Shown: positions 1 through 8,935 of the stretch, one piece after another
Layout of the letters: every line of letters starts with the position of its first letter
How positions within the stretch are numbered: position 1 is the first letter of the stretch
From: Pseudoponticoccus marisrubri
GTDB lineage: Bacteria > Pseudomonadota > Alphaproteobacteria > Rhodobacterales > Rhodobacteraceae
Assembly: GCF_001482405.1 (NCBI RefSeq)
Contig: NZ_LPXO01000002.1
Coordinates: 248,001-312,000, forward strand
Direction: 5' to 3'
Length of the DNA: 64,000 nucleotides
The notes under the pieces: generated by a model
The model's database searches: none
The model's input: the letters and a program-made list of their open reading frames with translations, nothing else
Told to the model about the DNA's origin: nothing
Translations under genes and position numbers: made by a program

Positions 1-685
1 CTCCGAGATCATCAGCACGCGCCTGGCGCTGACCGGCAAGCTGATGCTCTGGGTGATGCTGCTGATGGTACCGGGCGCGCTGATCATCGGCGTGCTGGCC
101 GGCATGCGCGAGGGCAGCCCGCTGGACCGGTCGCTGTCGACCTTCTCGATCACAACCACGGCGACGCCGGAATACGTCTCGGGCGTGCTGTTCATCGCGG
201 TCTTCGCCTCGTCGGCGGTGGGGCTGAAATGGTTCAAGGGCACCGCGACCAGCGCCATGGAGAACGCCACCTTCGAGAATTTCTTCCTGCCGGTGCTGAC
301 CATCGCGCTGTACGGCATGGGCTATATCGCGCGGATGACGCGGGCCTCGATGGCCGAGGTGATGACCGCGCAATACATCCGCACCGCGCGGCTCAAGGGC
401 GTGTCCTTCCCGAACATCGTCCTGAAACACGCGCTGCGCAACGCGCTGATCGCGCCCTTCACCGTGATCATGCTGCAATTTCCATGGCTGCTGAACGGCG
501 TGGTGATCGTCGAGACCCTGTTCAACTACAAGGGCTTCGGCTGGACCCTCGTGCAGGCGGCCGGCAACAACGACATCGAGCTGCTCCTGGGCGTCTCGGT
601 CGTCTCGGTGATCGTGGTCCTGGTGACCCAGCTGATCTCGGATATCGGCTATGTCTACCTGAACCCCCGCATCAGCGTGACATGA
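1..685 (+). CDS. ABC transporter permease, DppB/OppB type (5'-truncated by window edge)
   Basis: This is one of two inner-membrane permeases of a peptide/nickel-type ABC importer. The frame is open from base 2, so the start lies outside the window. The visible 227 residues hold several hydrophobic segments. A permease EAA-type loop is visible around EVMTAQYIRTARLKGV, followed by the usual HALRNALIAPFTVI stretch that contacts the ATPase. The stop is 10 bases before the next permease, with GAGGAG between them, so the two are co-transcribed. The substrate cannot be told from the permease alone. Confidence 0.9.
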   Translation, partial: SEIISTRLALTGKLMLWVMLLMVPGALIIGVLAGMREGSPLDRSLSTFSITTTATPEYVSGVLFIAVFASSAVGLKWFKGTATSAMENATFENFFLPVLTIALYGMGYIARMTRASMAEVMTAQYIRTARLKGVSFPNIVLKHALRNALIAPFTVIMLQFPWLLNGVVIVETLFNYKGFGWTLVQAAGNNDIELLLGVSVVSVIVVLVTQLISDIGYVYLNPRISVT

Positions 686-695
686 GGAGGCTGAC

Positions 696-2138
696 ATGGA
701 AGACCTGACCTGGACCGGCAGTCTCGGGACGTTTCTCGACCCCCTGCTCTTCGTGCTGGTGCCGCTTTTCGCGCTGGCCGTCGTGGCGCGCATCCTGCTG
801 AGCTTCTTCGAACCCGATACGGGCACGCAGGCCAATCCCGACGGCACGCTGGTCGCCACCGGCGGCATCTGGAGCCTGTCGGCGCGGATCATGACCTGGC
901 TGGGCGCGGCGCTGGTCGTGCTGGTGCTGCTTTATGTCGTGCTGGGCGTGGTGATGGGCACCGGCGCCGGCATCCTCGGCGGCATCAGCCAGCGGCTCAC
1001 CCCCGTCTGGATCGCGTTGATCGTGACCTTCTGGGTCTCGATCCATTTCAAGCGGCGGCTGGGCCTCTACGGCAAGCTCTTCGACTCGACCATCGGCATG
1101 ATCGGCTTCGGCCTGGTGATGTTCTGGGTCTTCGTCGCCGTCTTCACCGGGCTGTTCGACTGGATCGCCACGCATGACGCGCTGAGCCAGGTGTCGGGGA
1201 TGAAGAACAAGGGCCCCGGCATCCCGCTGCGCGGCGCCGAGCAGGGCGAGTACCCCTATTACCTGCTGGGCGGCGACAACCTGGCGCGCGACGTGTTCAG
1301 CCGGGTCATCAAGGGCTCGACCATCGTGATCGCCATCGCACCGCTGGCCACGCTATTCGCTTTCATGGTGGGGATCACGCTGGGCCTGCCGGCGGGCTAT
1401 TACGGCGGCAAGCTGGACACGCTGCTGTCCTTCCTGGCCAACCTGATCCTCGCCTTCCCGGTGATCCTGCTGTTCTACCTGCTGGTCACCCCCGAGATCG
1501 TGCTGACCGGCCTGCCGCAATACATGGGCGTGGTGCTGTTCGCCTTCCCGCTGATCTTCTTCGGGGTGCTGATCCAGTCGCGCTTCCGCACCCAGCCCGA
1601 GAAGAACTCGCTCTGGCTGGCCATCGTGCTGATCCCGCTCTTCCTCGCCTACATGTCGCTGATCAACGAGGACGGCTCCAAGATCTCGTTCTGGCCGCTG
1701 GACTTCTTCGACATCAATGCCGGGATCCTCGTGGTCTTCGTCTCGGTGGTCTTCGTGAACTCGCCCACCGTGTTCCGCATCGTCCGGGGCCTCGCCATGG
1801 ACATCAAGACGCGCGACTACGTGGCCGCGGCGCAGACACGGGGCGAGCGGCCCTGGTACATCATGCTGTGGGAGATCCTGCCCAATGCGCGCGGGCCGCT
1901 GATCGTCGATTTCTGCCTGCGCATCGGCTATACCACGATCCTTCTGGGCACGCTGGGCTTCTTCGGGCTGGGCCTGCCGCCGGAAAGCCCGGACTGGGGC
2001 TCGACCATCAACGAGGGGCGCAAGCTGCTCTCGATCTACCTGCACCCCGCCCTGCCGCCCGCCATCGCGCTGCTCAGCCTCGTGCTGGGGCTGAACCTGC
2101 TGGCCGATGGCTTGCGCGAAGAGAGCCTGCGGGATTGA
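696..2138 (+). CDS. ABC transporter permease, DppC/OppC type, unusually long
   Basis: Second permease of the same importer. At 480 residues it is much longer than the usual roughly 300 of DppC/OppC. About 190 extra N-terminal residues carry additional hydrophobic segments. A further hydrophobic insertion (about residues 265-350, around YMGVVLFAFPLIFFGVLIQ and the following polar loop) splits the core. The EAA-type loop is DIKTRDYVAAAQTRGE (about 370-385), and the family ending with LGLPPESPDWGSTINEG is intact. A GAGGAG ribosome site precedes the ATG. The reading frame is continuous, so the extra parts look genuine and not a frameshift artefact. Confidence 0.88.
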   Translation: MEDLTWTGSLGTFLDPLLFVLVPLFALAVVARILLSFFEPDTGTQANPDGTLVATGGIWSLSARIMTWLGAALVVLVLLYVVLGVVMGTGAGILGGISQRLTPVWIALIVTFWVSIHFKRRLGLYGKLFDSTIGMIGFGLVMFWVFVAVFTGLFDWIATHDALSQVSGMKNKGPGIPLRGAEQGEYPYYLLGGDNLARDVFSRVIKGSTIVIAIAPLATLFAFMVGITLGLPAGYYGGKLDTLLSFLANLILAFPVILLFYLLVTPEIVLTGLPQYMGVVLFAFPLIFFGVLIQSRFRTQPEKNSLWLAIVLIPLFLAYMSLINEDGSKISFWPLDFFDINAGILVVFVSVVFVNSPTVFRIVRGLAMDIKTRDYVAAAQTRGERPWYIMLWEILPNARGPLIVDFCLRIGYTTILLGTLGFFGLGLPPESPDWGSTINEGRKLLSIYLHPALPPAIALLSLVLGLNLLADGLREESLRD

Positions 2139-2151
2139 GACCGGGCCTGCG

Positions 2152-2183
2152 GGCGCGGGCGGACATCGCTTCGCGCCCGCGCC
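2152..2183 (+). other. Intercistronic hairpin in the peptide transporter operon
   Basis: A perfect 10-bp stem (arms GGCGCGGGCG and CGCCCGCGCC, 12-base loop) lies 13 bases after the permease stop and 47 bases before the ATPase start. There is no T-run, so it is more likely an mRNA-stabilising or attenuating structure than a full terminator. Confidence 0.5.
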
Positions 2184-2230
2184 ACATGTGACATTTCTCG
2201 GGCGCACCGGCCCGACAGGGAGAGACGGAC

Positions 2231-4318
2231 ATGAAAGACGCCCATGACGGCCCCATCCTCGAAATCGACGAGCTGTCGATCTCCTTCTTCACCCGCCTGC
2301 GAGAGATCCCGGCGGTGATGGACTTCTCGGTCCGGGTCATGCCGGGCGAGGCCGTGGGGCTCGTGGGCGAGTCCGGCTGCGGCAAGTCCACCGTGGCGCT
2401 GGGGGTCATGCAGGACCTCGGCAAGAACGGCCGCATCGTCGGCGGCTCGATCAAGTTCAAGGGCCAGGACCTGAACACGATGAGCCAGGACGAGCTGCGC
2501 GAGATCCGCGGCAGCCAGATCGCGATGATCTACCAGGAGCCCATGGCCAGCCTGAACCCGGCGATGAAGATCGGCAAGCAGCTGATGGAAGTGCCGATGA
2601 TCCATGCCGATGTCAGCCAGAAAGAGGCCTATGACCGCGCGCTGCAGGTGGTCACCGACGTCAAGCTGCCCGACCCAAAGCGCATCCTCGACAGCTATCC
2701 GCACCAGCTCTCGGGCGGGCAGCAGCAGCGCATCGTGATCGCCATGGCGCTGATGGCCGAGCCCTCGCTGCTGATCCTCGACGAACCCACCACCGCGCTG
2801 GACGTGACGGTCGAGGCGGCGGTGGTCGAGCTGGTCAAGGAGCTGGGCCAGAAATACGGCACCTCGATGCTGTTCATCAGCCACAACCTTGGCCTCGTGC
2901 TGGAGACCTGCGACCGGATCTGCGTGATGTATTCCGGCGAGGCGGTCGAGACCGGCGATATCGAGGACGTGTTCGACCAGATGCGCCACCCCTACACGCA
3001 GGCGCTGTTCCGCTCGATCCCGCTGCCCGGTGCCGACAAGAACGCCCGCCCGCTGGTGGCGATCCCGGGCAATTTCCCCCTGCCCCATGAACGCCCGCCC
3101 GGCTGCAATTTCGGCCCACGCTGCGACTATTTCGAGGAGGGACGCTGCGACGCGGTCGAGCGCGTGCCGATGGAGACGGTGCCGGGCGACGAGCGTCACC
3201 GCTCGCGTTGTCTGCGCTTCAAGGAGATCGACTGGGACGCGCCGCCGCTCAACGTCTCGACCAAGGAAAAGTCAGAGCCGGGCCGCGTCGTGCTCAAGAT
3301 GGACGAGCTGAAGAAATATTACGAGGTCGCGGCCAACGCGCTGTTCGGCGGCTCGGGCGCCAAGAAAGTGGTCAAGGCGAACGAGACGCTCAGCTTCGAG
3401 GCGCGCGAAAGCGAGACGCTGGCCATCGTGGGCGAATCGGGCTGCGGCAAGTCGACCTTCGCCAAGGTGCTGATGGGGCTGGAGACCGCGACCGACGGCG
3501 CCATCGTGCTGGACAACCGCGAGATCCAGGACATCCCGATCGAGGCACGCGACACCAAGACGGTCGCGGACGTGCAGATGGTGTTCCAGAACCCGTTCGA
3601 CACGCTCAACCCCTCGATGTCGGTCGGCCGCCAGATCATGCGCGCGCTCGAGATCTTCGGCGAGGGCAAGGATGATGCCGAGCGCCGCGAGAAGATGCTG
3701 CGGCTGCTGGATCTGGTGAAACTGCCGCGCGAATTCGCCGACCGCATGCCGCGGCAACTCTCCGGCGGGCAGAAGCAGCGCGTGGGCATCGCGCGCGCCT
3801 TTGCCGGCGGCGCGCGGATCGTGGTGGCGGACGAGCCGGTCTCGGCGCTGGACGTCTCGGTGCAGGCGGCGGTGACCGACCTGTTGATGGAGATCCAGCG
3901 CGAGCAGAAGACCACGCTGCTGTTCATCAGCCACGACCTGTCCATCGTGCGCTATCTCAGCGACCGGGTGATGGTCATGTATCTGGGCCACGTGGTCGAG
4001 CTGGGCACGACCGAGCAGGTCTTTGCCCCGCCCTACCACCCCTATACCGAGGCGCTGCTGTCCGCCGTGCCGATCGCCGACACCCATGTCGAGAAGAAGC
4101 ACATCGTGCTCGAGGGCGACATCCCCTCGGCAATGAACCCGCCTTCCGGCTGTCCCTTCCAGACGCGGTGCAGCTGGAAGCAGAAGGTGCCCGGCAATCT
4201 CTGCGAGACCGAGGTGCCGCCCGTGCGGATCATGGCCGATGGCCACCAGATCAAGTGCCACCTGGCCGATGCCGAGTTCGACAACATGGAGCCGGTCATC
4301 AAGATCGCAGCGGAGTGA
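2231..4318 (+). CDS. Peptide-type ABC transporter, fused double ATPase (DppD-DppF)
   Basis: Cytoplasmic ATPase that powers the importer encoded just upstream. Its 695 residues contain two complete nucleotide-binding domains in one chain. The first has Walker A GESGCGKST (about 49-57), signature LSGGQQQR and Walker B LLILDEP. The second has GESGCGKST (about 402-410), LSGGQKQR and IVVADEP. Each half ends with the Cys-containing oligopeptide-transporter extension (PPGCNFGPRCDY and PPSGCPFQTRCSW). Fusion of the two ATPases is common in this family. The start has GGGAGAG in front. It is the last gene of the operon and is followed by a terminator hairpin. Confidence 0.95.
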   Translation: MKDAHDGPILEIDELSISFFTRLREIPAVMDFSVRVMPGEAVGLVGESGCGKSTVALGVMQDLGKNGRIVGGSIKFKGQDLNTMSQDELREIRGSQIAMIYQEPMASLNPAMKIGKQLMEVPMIHADVSQKEAYDRALQVVTDVKLPDPKRILDSYPHQLSGGQQQRIVIAMALMAEPSLLILDEPTTALDVTVEAAVVELVKELGQKYGTSMLFISHNLGLVLETCDRICVMYSGEAVETGDIEDVFDQMRHPYTQALFRSIPLPGADKNARPLVAIPGNFPLPHERPPGCNFGPRCDYFEEGRCDAVERVPMETVPGDERHRSRCLRFKEIDWDAPPLNVSTKEKSEPGRVVLKMDELKKYYEVAANALFGGSGAKKVVKANETLSFEARESETLAIVGESGCGKSTFAKVLMGLETATDGAIVLDNREIQDIPIEARDTKTVADVQMVFQNPFDTLNPSMSVGRQIMRALEIFGEGKDDAERREKMLRLLDLVKLPREFADRMPRQLSGGQKQRVGIARAFAGGARIVVADEPVSALDVSVQAAVTDLLMEIQREQKTTLLFISHDLSIVRYLSDRVMVMYLGHVVELGTTEQVFAPPYHPYTEALLSAVPIADTHVEKKHIVLEGDIPSAMNPPSGCPFQTRCSWKQKVPGNLCETEVPPVRIMADGHQIKCHLADAEFDNMEPVIKIAAE

Positions 4319-4337
4319 GGCGCCAGACGGATCGGAC

Positions 4338-4365
4338 GGGGCGCGACGACACGCGCGCCCCTTTT
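4338..4365 (+). terminator. Rho-independent terminator after the ABC transporter operon
   Basis: An 8-bp GC stem (GGGGCGCG with CGCGCCCC, 8-base loop) is followed directly by TTTT. It lies 20 bases after the ATPase stop and abuts the stop codon of the convergent gene. Confidence 0.7.
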
Positions 4366-5321
4366 CAGACAAGCTCGTCCGCAAGGCCCGGATCCGCGCC
4401 GAACCCCTTCTTGATGTAATAGGGCGAGATCGTGGACTGGGTGAGCAGCGCGCGCTGCGCCTTGAGCGACAGCGCCCGGACAAACCGGAAATCGGCCACC
4501 GGCCCGTGGATCGCGCTGATGCGCGCGGGCAGGACCGTACCCTCGAGGTCGACGGCCTGTTCGCCCGCGGCCAGCCCGGGCAGCGCGGATTCGAACGCCT
4601 CGAAATCGGTCGGGTAGAACCGGCAGCCGCCCCGCCCCAGCGTGATCACCAGCCCTTCGATGCGGGCGTCGGCCACCAGAAGGACGGCCGGGATCCGGCA
4701 GGCCTTGCGGTTGTAGACCAGCGCCATGATCCAGCGGAACCCGGCATCGAAGAGGATCAGCGCCGCGGTGAAGCCCAGCACGCCCGACAGGATCACGCCC
4801 AGCCCGACCACGCCGCTGCCATTGGCGCGGCGGGCCAGTTCCTGCAAGTCCACCCCGTCATCGAACAGCCCACCCACGCGATCCTGCTGAAGGCGCTGGT
4901 AGATCGTGCTGCGGCTTTCGGCACAGGCCCGCATCAGCGCCGCATCGAACTCGGCCAGCACCTCGTCGAGATAGCCGGGATTGCGCCGCGTGCCGCTGTC
5001 GGCGAGGTGCCGCGCCTCGGCCAGCAGGCTGAGCACGCTGGGGGTCAGCGCCTGCAGCCCGCCGGCGTCGAGCGCCGCCAGCATCCGCCGTTCGTTCAGC
5101 CCGTCCAGGATTTCACCGATGCGCGCGCGCCGCCCATCGCTCAGCCGATCGCTGCCCGGTGGCAGGGCCGACAGCGTGGCCGCAAGGCCCAGCAATTCCG
5201 CGGGCGGGCGGCACCAGTTCTGCGCGCTGGCCATCGGCACGGCAGCGTATAGCAGCACCACGGCCAGCATCAGGGTCCGGACCAGCCCTGCCCCGCATCG
5301 CCACGCCTTGTCTGCCTGCAT
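4365..5321 (-). CDS. Exported/membrane protein with PilZ-like C-terminal region, function unknown
   Basis: 318 residues from the ATG at 5321, which has AGGGCG in front and begins a clear signal peptide (hydrophobic 15-28, then MASAQ). A largely helical, Cys-containing region follows (about 35-165, probably periplasmic), then one transmembrane segment (171-192). The cytoplasmic tail starts with the RxxxR motif typical of PilZ domains (R205 to R209). The second PilZ motif, normally D/N-x-S-x-x-G, appears only as a degenerate TLGRGG (about 227-232), so c-di-GMP binding is doubtful. A longer in-frame start upstream would read into the end of the neighbouring transglycosylase gene and is not used. 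No close family is recognised; the PilZ assignment is inference. Confidence 0.75.
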   Translation of the reverse strand: MQADKAWRCGAGLVRTLMLAVVLLYAAVPMASAQNWCRPPAELLGLAATLSALPPGSDRLSDGRRARIGEILDGLNERRMLAALDAGGLQALTPSVLSLLAEARHLADSGTRRNPGYLDEVLAEFDAALMRACAESRSTIYQRLQQDRVGGLFDDGVDLQELARRANGSGVVGLGVILSGVLGFTAALILFDAGFRWIMALVYNRKACRIPAVLLVADARIEGLVITLGRGGCRFYPTDFEAFESALPGLAAGEQAVDLEGTVLPARISAIHGPVADFRFVRALSLKAQRALLTQSTISPYYIKKGFGADPGLADELV

Positions 5322-5397
5322 TCGCCCTGCCCCGCACCGGTCCCGTTCGCGGGCCAGTCTGGCAGCAAAGCCATAAGGACAGATTAAGCGCCGCGGC

Positions 5398-6015
5398 TCA
5401 GCTGCCCCAGATGATCTTGACGTAGTTGCGGGTCTCGCGGAAGGGCGGGATGCCGCCATGTTTCTTCACCGCGCCCGGCCCCGCATTATAGGCCGCCAGC
5501 GCCAGCTTCCACGATCCGAAGGCGCGGTACTGCATCTTGAGATAGCGCGCACCTCCTTCGAGGTTCTGGCGCGGGTCATGCGGATCCACCCCCAGCACCT
5601 TGGCGGTGCCCGGCATCAGCTGCGCCAGCCCGATCGCCCCCTTGTGCGACCGCGCCTTGGCGTTGAAACGCGATTCCTGGTGCACCAGCCGCAGGAACAG
5701 GTCCTCGGGCACACCATGCTTGCGCGCCGCGACGCGCGCCATGTCGGCATAGGGCCCGTTGTAGCGGCCGCGATACTTGGGGATCACCCCGCCCTCGCTG
5801 CCCGGCGCGGGCCCGTACTTGGTGGGCGTGACCACCCGCGGTGGCTGCAGCCGGACCGAGTTGTTGTATTGCTGCGAGGCGCGCGAATCCAGCACGCTGG
5901 TCTGGCTGGAGAAGAGCCGCGCGCGGCTTTTCGTCGACAGAATGTCCGCGGCTGCCAACTGGGCACTCAGCCCGAAGACAACGGTCAGGCTTACGCCAAG
6001 GCGCGTTGCAATCAT
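5398..6015 (-). CDS. Lytic transglycosylase, SLT domain
   Basis: Periplasmic enzyme that cleaves peptidoglycan glycan strands to 1,6-anhydromuropeptides. 205 residues: signal peptide at 1-23 (ending LAAAD), a low-complexity linker to about residue 85, then a compact SLT domain. The catalytic Glu is in HQESRFN (E114). The family motifs GLAQLMP (129-135) and AYNAGPGAV (175-183) are present. The domain is close to minimal size with no LysM or other binding module. Its stop is 76 bases from the start of the PilZ-like gene on the same strand. The start region is divergent from ssb. Confidence 0.93.
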   Translation of the reverse strand: MIATRLGVSLTVVFGLSAQLAAADILSTKSRARLFSSQTSVLDSRASQQYNNSVRLQPPRVVTPTKYGPAPGSEGGVIPKYRGRYNGPYADMARVAARKHGVPEDLFLRLVHQESRFNAKARSHKGAIGLAQLMPGTAKVLGVDPHDPRQNLEGGARYLKMQYRAFGSWKLALAAYNAGPGAVKKHGGIPPFRETRNYVKIIWGS

Positions 6016-6161
6016 CCCTCGTCACCGCCTGTTGTTCCTCGTTGCGGGGGACTATAACGAATTCTGCCGAATCCGCCAGTCCGACGGGGCCCCTTATGGT
6101 CGCCCGGTCGCTGGTATAGGGTCGGCAGACATTCGCCGACGCAGATTCGAAAGGACAAGGC

Positions 6162-6671
6162 ATGGCAGGTTCGGTCAACAAGGTGATCCTGGTGGGCAAT
6201 CTGGGACGCGACCCCGAGACGCGCACCTTCCAGAACGGGGGCAAGGTCTGCAACCTGCGCATCGCCACCTCGGAGAACTGGAAGGACCGCAATACCGGCG
6301 AGCGGCGCGAGCGCACCGAGTGGCACTCGGTCGCGATCTTCTCGGAGCCGCTGGCCCGCATCGCCGAGCAATACCTGCGCAAGGGCTCCAAGGTCTATCT
6401 CGAGGGCCAGCTCGAGACCCGCAAGTGGCAGGACCAGTCCGGTCAGGACCGCTATTCCACCGAGGTCGTGCTGCGCCCCTATCGCGGCGAGCTGACCCTG
6501 CTCGACAGCCGCTCCGACAGCGGTGGTGGCGGCGGCGGGTATGGCGGCGGCGGGGGCGGCGGCTATGACGACCCGGGTTATGGCGAGCCCGATCGCGGCT
6601 ATGGCGGCGGCTCGGGCTCGGGCCCCTCGCGCGCGCCGGCCCGCGACATCGACGACGAGATCCCGTTCTAG
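6162..6671 (+). CDS. ssb: Single-stranded DNA-binding protein
   Basis: Binds and protects single-stranded DNA in replication, recombination and repair. 169 residues: an OB fold at about 1-112 ([16 protein letters not shown], the [17 protein letters not shown] region, [17 protein letters not shown]), a Gly/Tyr-rich flexible linker (about 118-155), and the acidic tip DIDDEIPF that recruits partner proteins. Length and layout match bacterial SSB. AAGGACAAGGC precedes the ATG. I looked for an alphaproteobacterial SOS box in the 146 bases upstream and saw no convincing one. Confidence 0.98.
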   Translation: MAGSVNKVILVGNLGRDPETRTFQNGGKVCNLRIATSENWKDRNTGERRERTEWHSVAIFSEPLARIAEQYLRKGSKVYLEGQLETRKWQDQSGQDRYSTEVVLRPYRGELTLLDSRSDSGGGGGGYGGGGGGGYDDPGYGEPDRGYGGGSGSGPSRAPARDIDDEIPF

Positions 6672-6679
6672 GACGTCAC

Positions 6680-6709
6680 GCCGCGCCCCCGGCCAGGCGG
6701 CGCGGCTTT
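6680..6709 (+). terminator. Probable terminator after ssb
   Basis: An 8-bp stem (GCCGCGCC with GGCGCGGC, 11-base loop) is followed by TTT, 8 bases after the ssb stop. The T-run is short. Confidence 0.5.
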
Positions 6710-6767
6710 GGATCACCGGCGGGCGGGCCTATGTAGAGGGCACGAACAGCCCGATACGGAGATCGTC

Positions 6768-7832
6768 ATGACCTGGTCCTTTCCCCTCGGCCGCCTGCTG
6801 GGCTCGGAGCTGCGGGTGCATGCCACCTTCTTCCTGCTGATCGCCTGGGTCGCGGCTTCGGCCTGGGCCGACGGGGGCGCGGCGGCGGCGCTGTCCAACA
6901 CGCTGTTCATCTGCGCGCTTTTCGCCTGCGTGGTGGCGCATGAATACGGGCATGCGCTGATGGCGCGGCGCTACGGCATCGCGACGCCGGACATCACCCT
7001 GCTGCCCATCGGCGGCATGGCGCGGATGGAGAAGATGCCCGACAAGCCCGGGCAAGAGGTCGCCGTGGCGCTGGCCGGTCCGGCCGTGAACGTGGTGATC
7101 TGGGCGGTGCTGATGGGCGCGGGCGCCTCGACCGAGTTCGACGCGCTGACCGATCCGACGACGACGCGCGATTTTCTCGGCCGGCTGGCGGCGGTCAACC
7201 TGTTCCTTGCCCTGTTCAACCTGATCCCGGCCTTCCCGATGGATGGCGGACGTGTGCTCCGTGCGCTGCTGGCCTCGCAAATGGACCGGGTGCGCGCCAC
7301 GCGGATCGCGGCGACGGCGGGCCAGGTCGCGGCCTTCCTCTTCGGCTTCTGGGGGCTGAGCTCGGGCAACCTGATCCTGCTGCTGATCGCGGTCTTCATC
7401 TTCCTCGCCGCGCAGGCGGAATCGAACGATGTGGCCAGCCGCGACATCGCCCGCGATCTTGCGCTGCGCGACGCGATCATCACCAGCTACGAGACCCTCT
7501 CGCCCTCGGACCCGCTGCATGTCGCCGCCCAGACCCTGATCCGCACCACGCAGCACGAGTTTCCGGTACTGGATGCCGAGGGCCGGCTCGCCGGGTTCCT
7601 GACCCGCACGGCGCTCTTCACTGCCATGGCCGAGGGGCAGAACACGCGCCCCGTTGCCGAGGTCATGGTGGCCGAAATTCCGACCCTGCCGTTGGCTGCC
7701 CCGCTGGAGGAGGCGCTGAACGCGCTGGCCGAGGCGCCGGCCGTGGCAGCCGTCGACCGGTCGGGCCATGTGCTGGGGTACACGACGCGCGAGAATGTGG
7801 GCGAGTTGATGGTCTTGCGCGGGCGCCGCTAG
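6768..7832 (+). CDS. Site-2 (M50) metalloprotease with CBS domains
   Basis: Integral membrane zinc protease that cuts substrates within the membrane. 354 residues from the ATG at 6768, chosen because GGAG sits 7 bases upstream; an earlier in-frame ATG at 6708 lies in the terminator. The zinc motif HEYGH is at 58-62 and the second-ligand motif NLIPAFPMDGG at 151-161, both intact. Hydrophobic segments fill residues 15-220. The C-terminal third (about 240-353) looks like a pair of CBS domains, which bind adenosine nucleotides in related proteins. The physiological substrate is not evident. Confidence 0.92.
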   Translation: MTWSFPLGRLLGSELRVHATFFLLIAWVAASAWADGGAAAALSNTLFICALFACVVAHEYGHALMARRYGIATPDITLLPIGGMARMEKMPDKPGQEVAVALAGPAVNVVIWAVLMGAGASTEFDALTDPTTTRDFLGRLAAVNLFLALFNLIPAFPMDGGRVLRALLASQMDRVRATRIAATAGQVAAFLFGFWGLSSGNLILLLIAVFIFLAAQAESNDVASRDIARDLALRDAIITSYETLSPSDPLHVAAQTLIRTTQHEFPVLDAEGRLAGFLTRTALFTAMAEGQNTRPVAEVMVAEIPTLPLAAPLEEALNALAEAPAVAAVDRSGHVLGYTTRENVGELMVLRGRR

Positions 7833-7834
7833 GG

Positions 7835-7855
7835 GCAAGGCGCTTCGAAGCCCTT
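7835..7855 (+). repeat. Partial copy of the GCGCTTCGAAGC palindrome
   Basis: The stretch CAAGGCGCTTCGAAGCCCTT, directly after the M50 protease stop, repeats the left part and centre of the perfect palindrome found 137 bases further on. Its right arm is imperfect. Confidence 0.5.
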
Positions 7856-7972
7856 ACCGCCCGGTCCACGGGTGCGCGCTGTCCAAAAGGCAGCGCGGTC
7901 TTCACCGGCCCAATGCCACGCCTGCCAAAGAAAACCTGTGTTGGAACGTCTGATCCGGTTCCCAAGGGGCAC

Positions 7973-7994
7973 CAAGGCGCTTCGAAGCGCCTTG
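7973..7994. repeat. Perfect 22-bp palindrome, first of a pair
   Basis: Arms CAAGGCGCTTC and GAAGCGCCTTG form a perfect palindrome with no loop. It is followed after 2 bases by a second, unrelated perfect palindrome. The pair lies between the convergent M50 protease gene and cysE and may act as a bidirectional terminator or a REP-like element. Confidence 0.7.
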
Positions 7995-7996
7995 CG

Positions 7997-8020
7997 GGAA
8001 GCGGCTTGCAAGCCGCTTCC
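7997..8020. repeat. Perfect 24-bp palindrome, second of a pair
   Basis: Arms GGAAGCGGCTTG and CAAGCCGCTTCC form a perfect palindrome, 25 bases beyond the cysE stop. It is the partner of the 22-bp palindrome next to it. Confidence 0.7.
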
Positions 8021-8045
8021 GCCGCCCGACCGGAAAAGGGCCGCC

Positions 8046-8852
8046 TTATTCCCCGCGGAACAACTGGTCCATCTCGACCGAGGGCTGGTCGCAACCTGCC
8101 TCGCCCACGATCCGCGCCGGAACGCCCGCCACCGTCTTGCAGGGCGGCACCTCGCTCAGCACGACGGACCCGGCAGCGATGCGCGAGCAATGGCCCACCT
8201 TGATATTGCCCAGCACCTTGGCCCCCGCGCCGATCAGGACGTTGTCACCGATCTTGGGATGGCGGTCCTGCTCTTCCTTGCCGGTGCCGCCAAGCGTCAC
8301 CGAATGCAGCATCGAGACATTGTCGCCCACCACGGCCGTCTCGCCGATCACGATGGAATGCGCGTGGTCGATCATGATCCCGCGCCCGATGCGGGCTGCG
8401 GGGTGGATGTCGATACCGAAGACCTCAGAGCAGCGCATCTGGAAGAAATAGGACAGGTCGCGCCGCCCTTCGCGCCACAGCCAGTTGGCCACGCGATGCG
8501 CCTGCACCGCCTGGAACCCCTTGAAGAAGAGCAGCGGCTGCAGGAAGCGGTGGCAGGCCGGATCGCGCTCAAACGTGGCGGTGATATCGGCCCGTGCCGC
8601 CAGCGCCAGGTTTGGATCCGCGCCATGGGCCTCGTCGCAGATCTCGCGCAGCATCTGCTCGGACATCTCGCCATTGGCGAGCTTGAGCGAGATGCGATAG
8701 CTCAGCGCCCGTTCGATCGTGGGGTGGTGCAGGATCGAGTAATGCACCATCCCGCCCAGCAGCGGCTCATCGGCCACGGCGGCCTCGGCCTCGCCCATGA
8801 TACGGGCCCAGACCGGGTCCAGTTGGGCCAGTTTCGCGCGTTTCTCTGCCAT
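8046..8852 (-). CDS. cysE: Serine O-acetyltransferase
   Basis: Transfers acetyl from acetyl-CoA to L-serine, the first step of cysteine synthesis. 268 residues from the ATG at 8852 (GGAGGGA ahead). The N-terminal helical region (about 1-140) is followed by the left-handed beta-helix of hexapeptide repeats. The family signatures GIDIHPAARIG, the MIDHAHSIVIGETAVVGD region with its catalytic His, SVTLGGTGK and the NIKVGHCSRIAAGSVVL coils are all intact. Divergent from the zinc-finger gene and not in an operon with other cys genes. Confidence 0.96.
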   Translation of the reverse strand: MAEKRAKLAQLDPVWARIMGEAEAAVADEPLLGGMVHYSILHHPTIERALSYRISLKLANGEMSEQMLREICDEAHGADPNLALAARADITATFERDPACHRFLQPLLFFKGFQAVQAHRVANWLWREGRRDLSYFFQMRCSEVFGIDIHPAARIGRGIMIDHAHSIVIGETAVVGDNVSMLHSVTLGGTGKEEQDRHPKIGDNVLIGAGAKVLGNIKVGHCSRIAAGSVVLSEVPPCKTVAGVPARIVGEAGCDQPSVEMDQLFRGE

Positions 8853-8935
8853 CGGGTCCCTCCTTTGACGACGCCAACCTAGCAGATAGGATCGGGGGAC
8901 CGAAACGCAAATCCGTGATGACGGGGATCGCAACC

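Noticed and set aside
6016-6161. SOS (LexA) box in front of ssb
   Set aside because: GTTC occurs but without a second GTTC at the spacing used in alphaproteobacteria.
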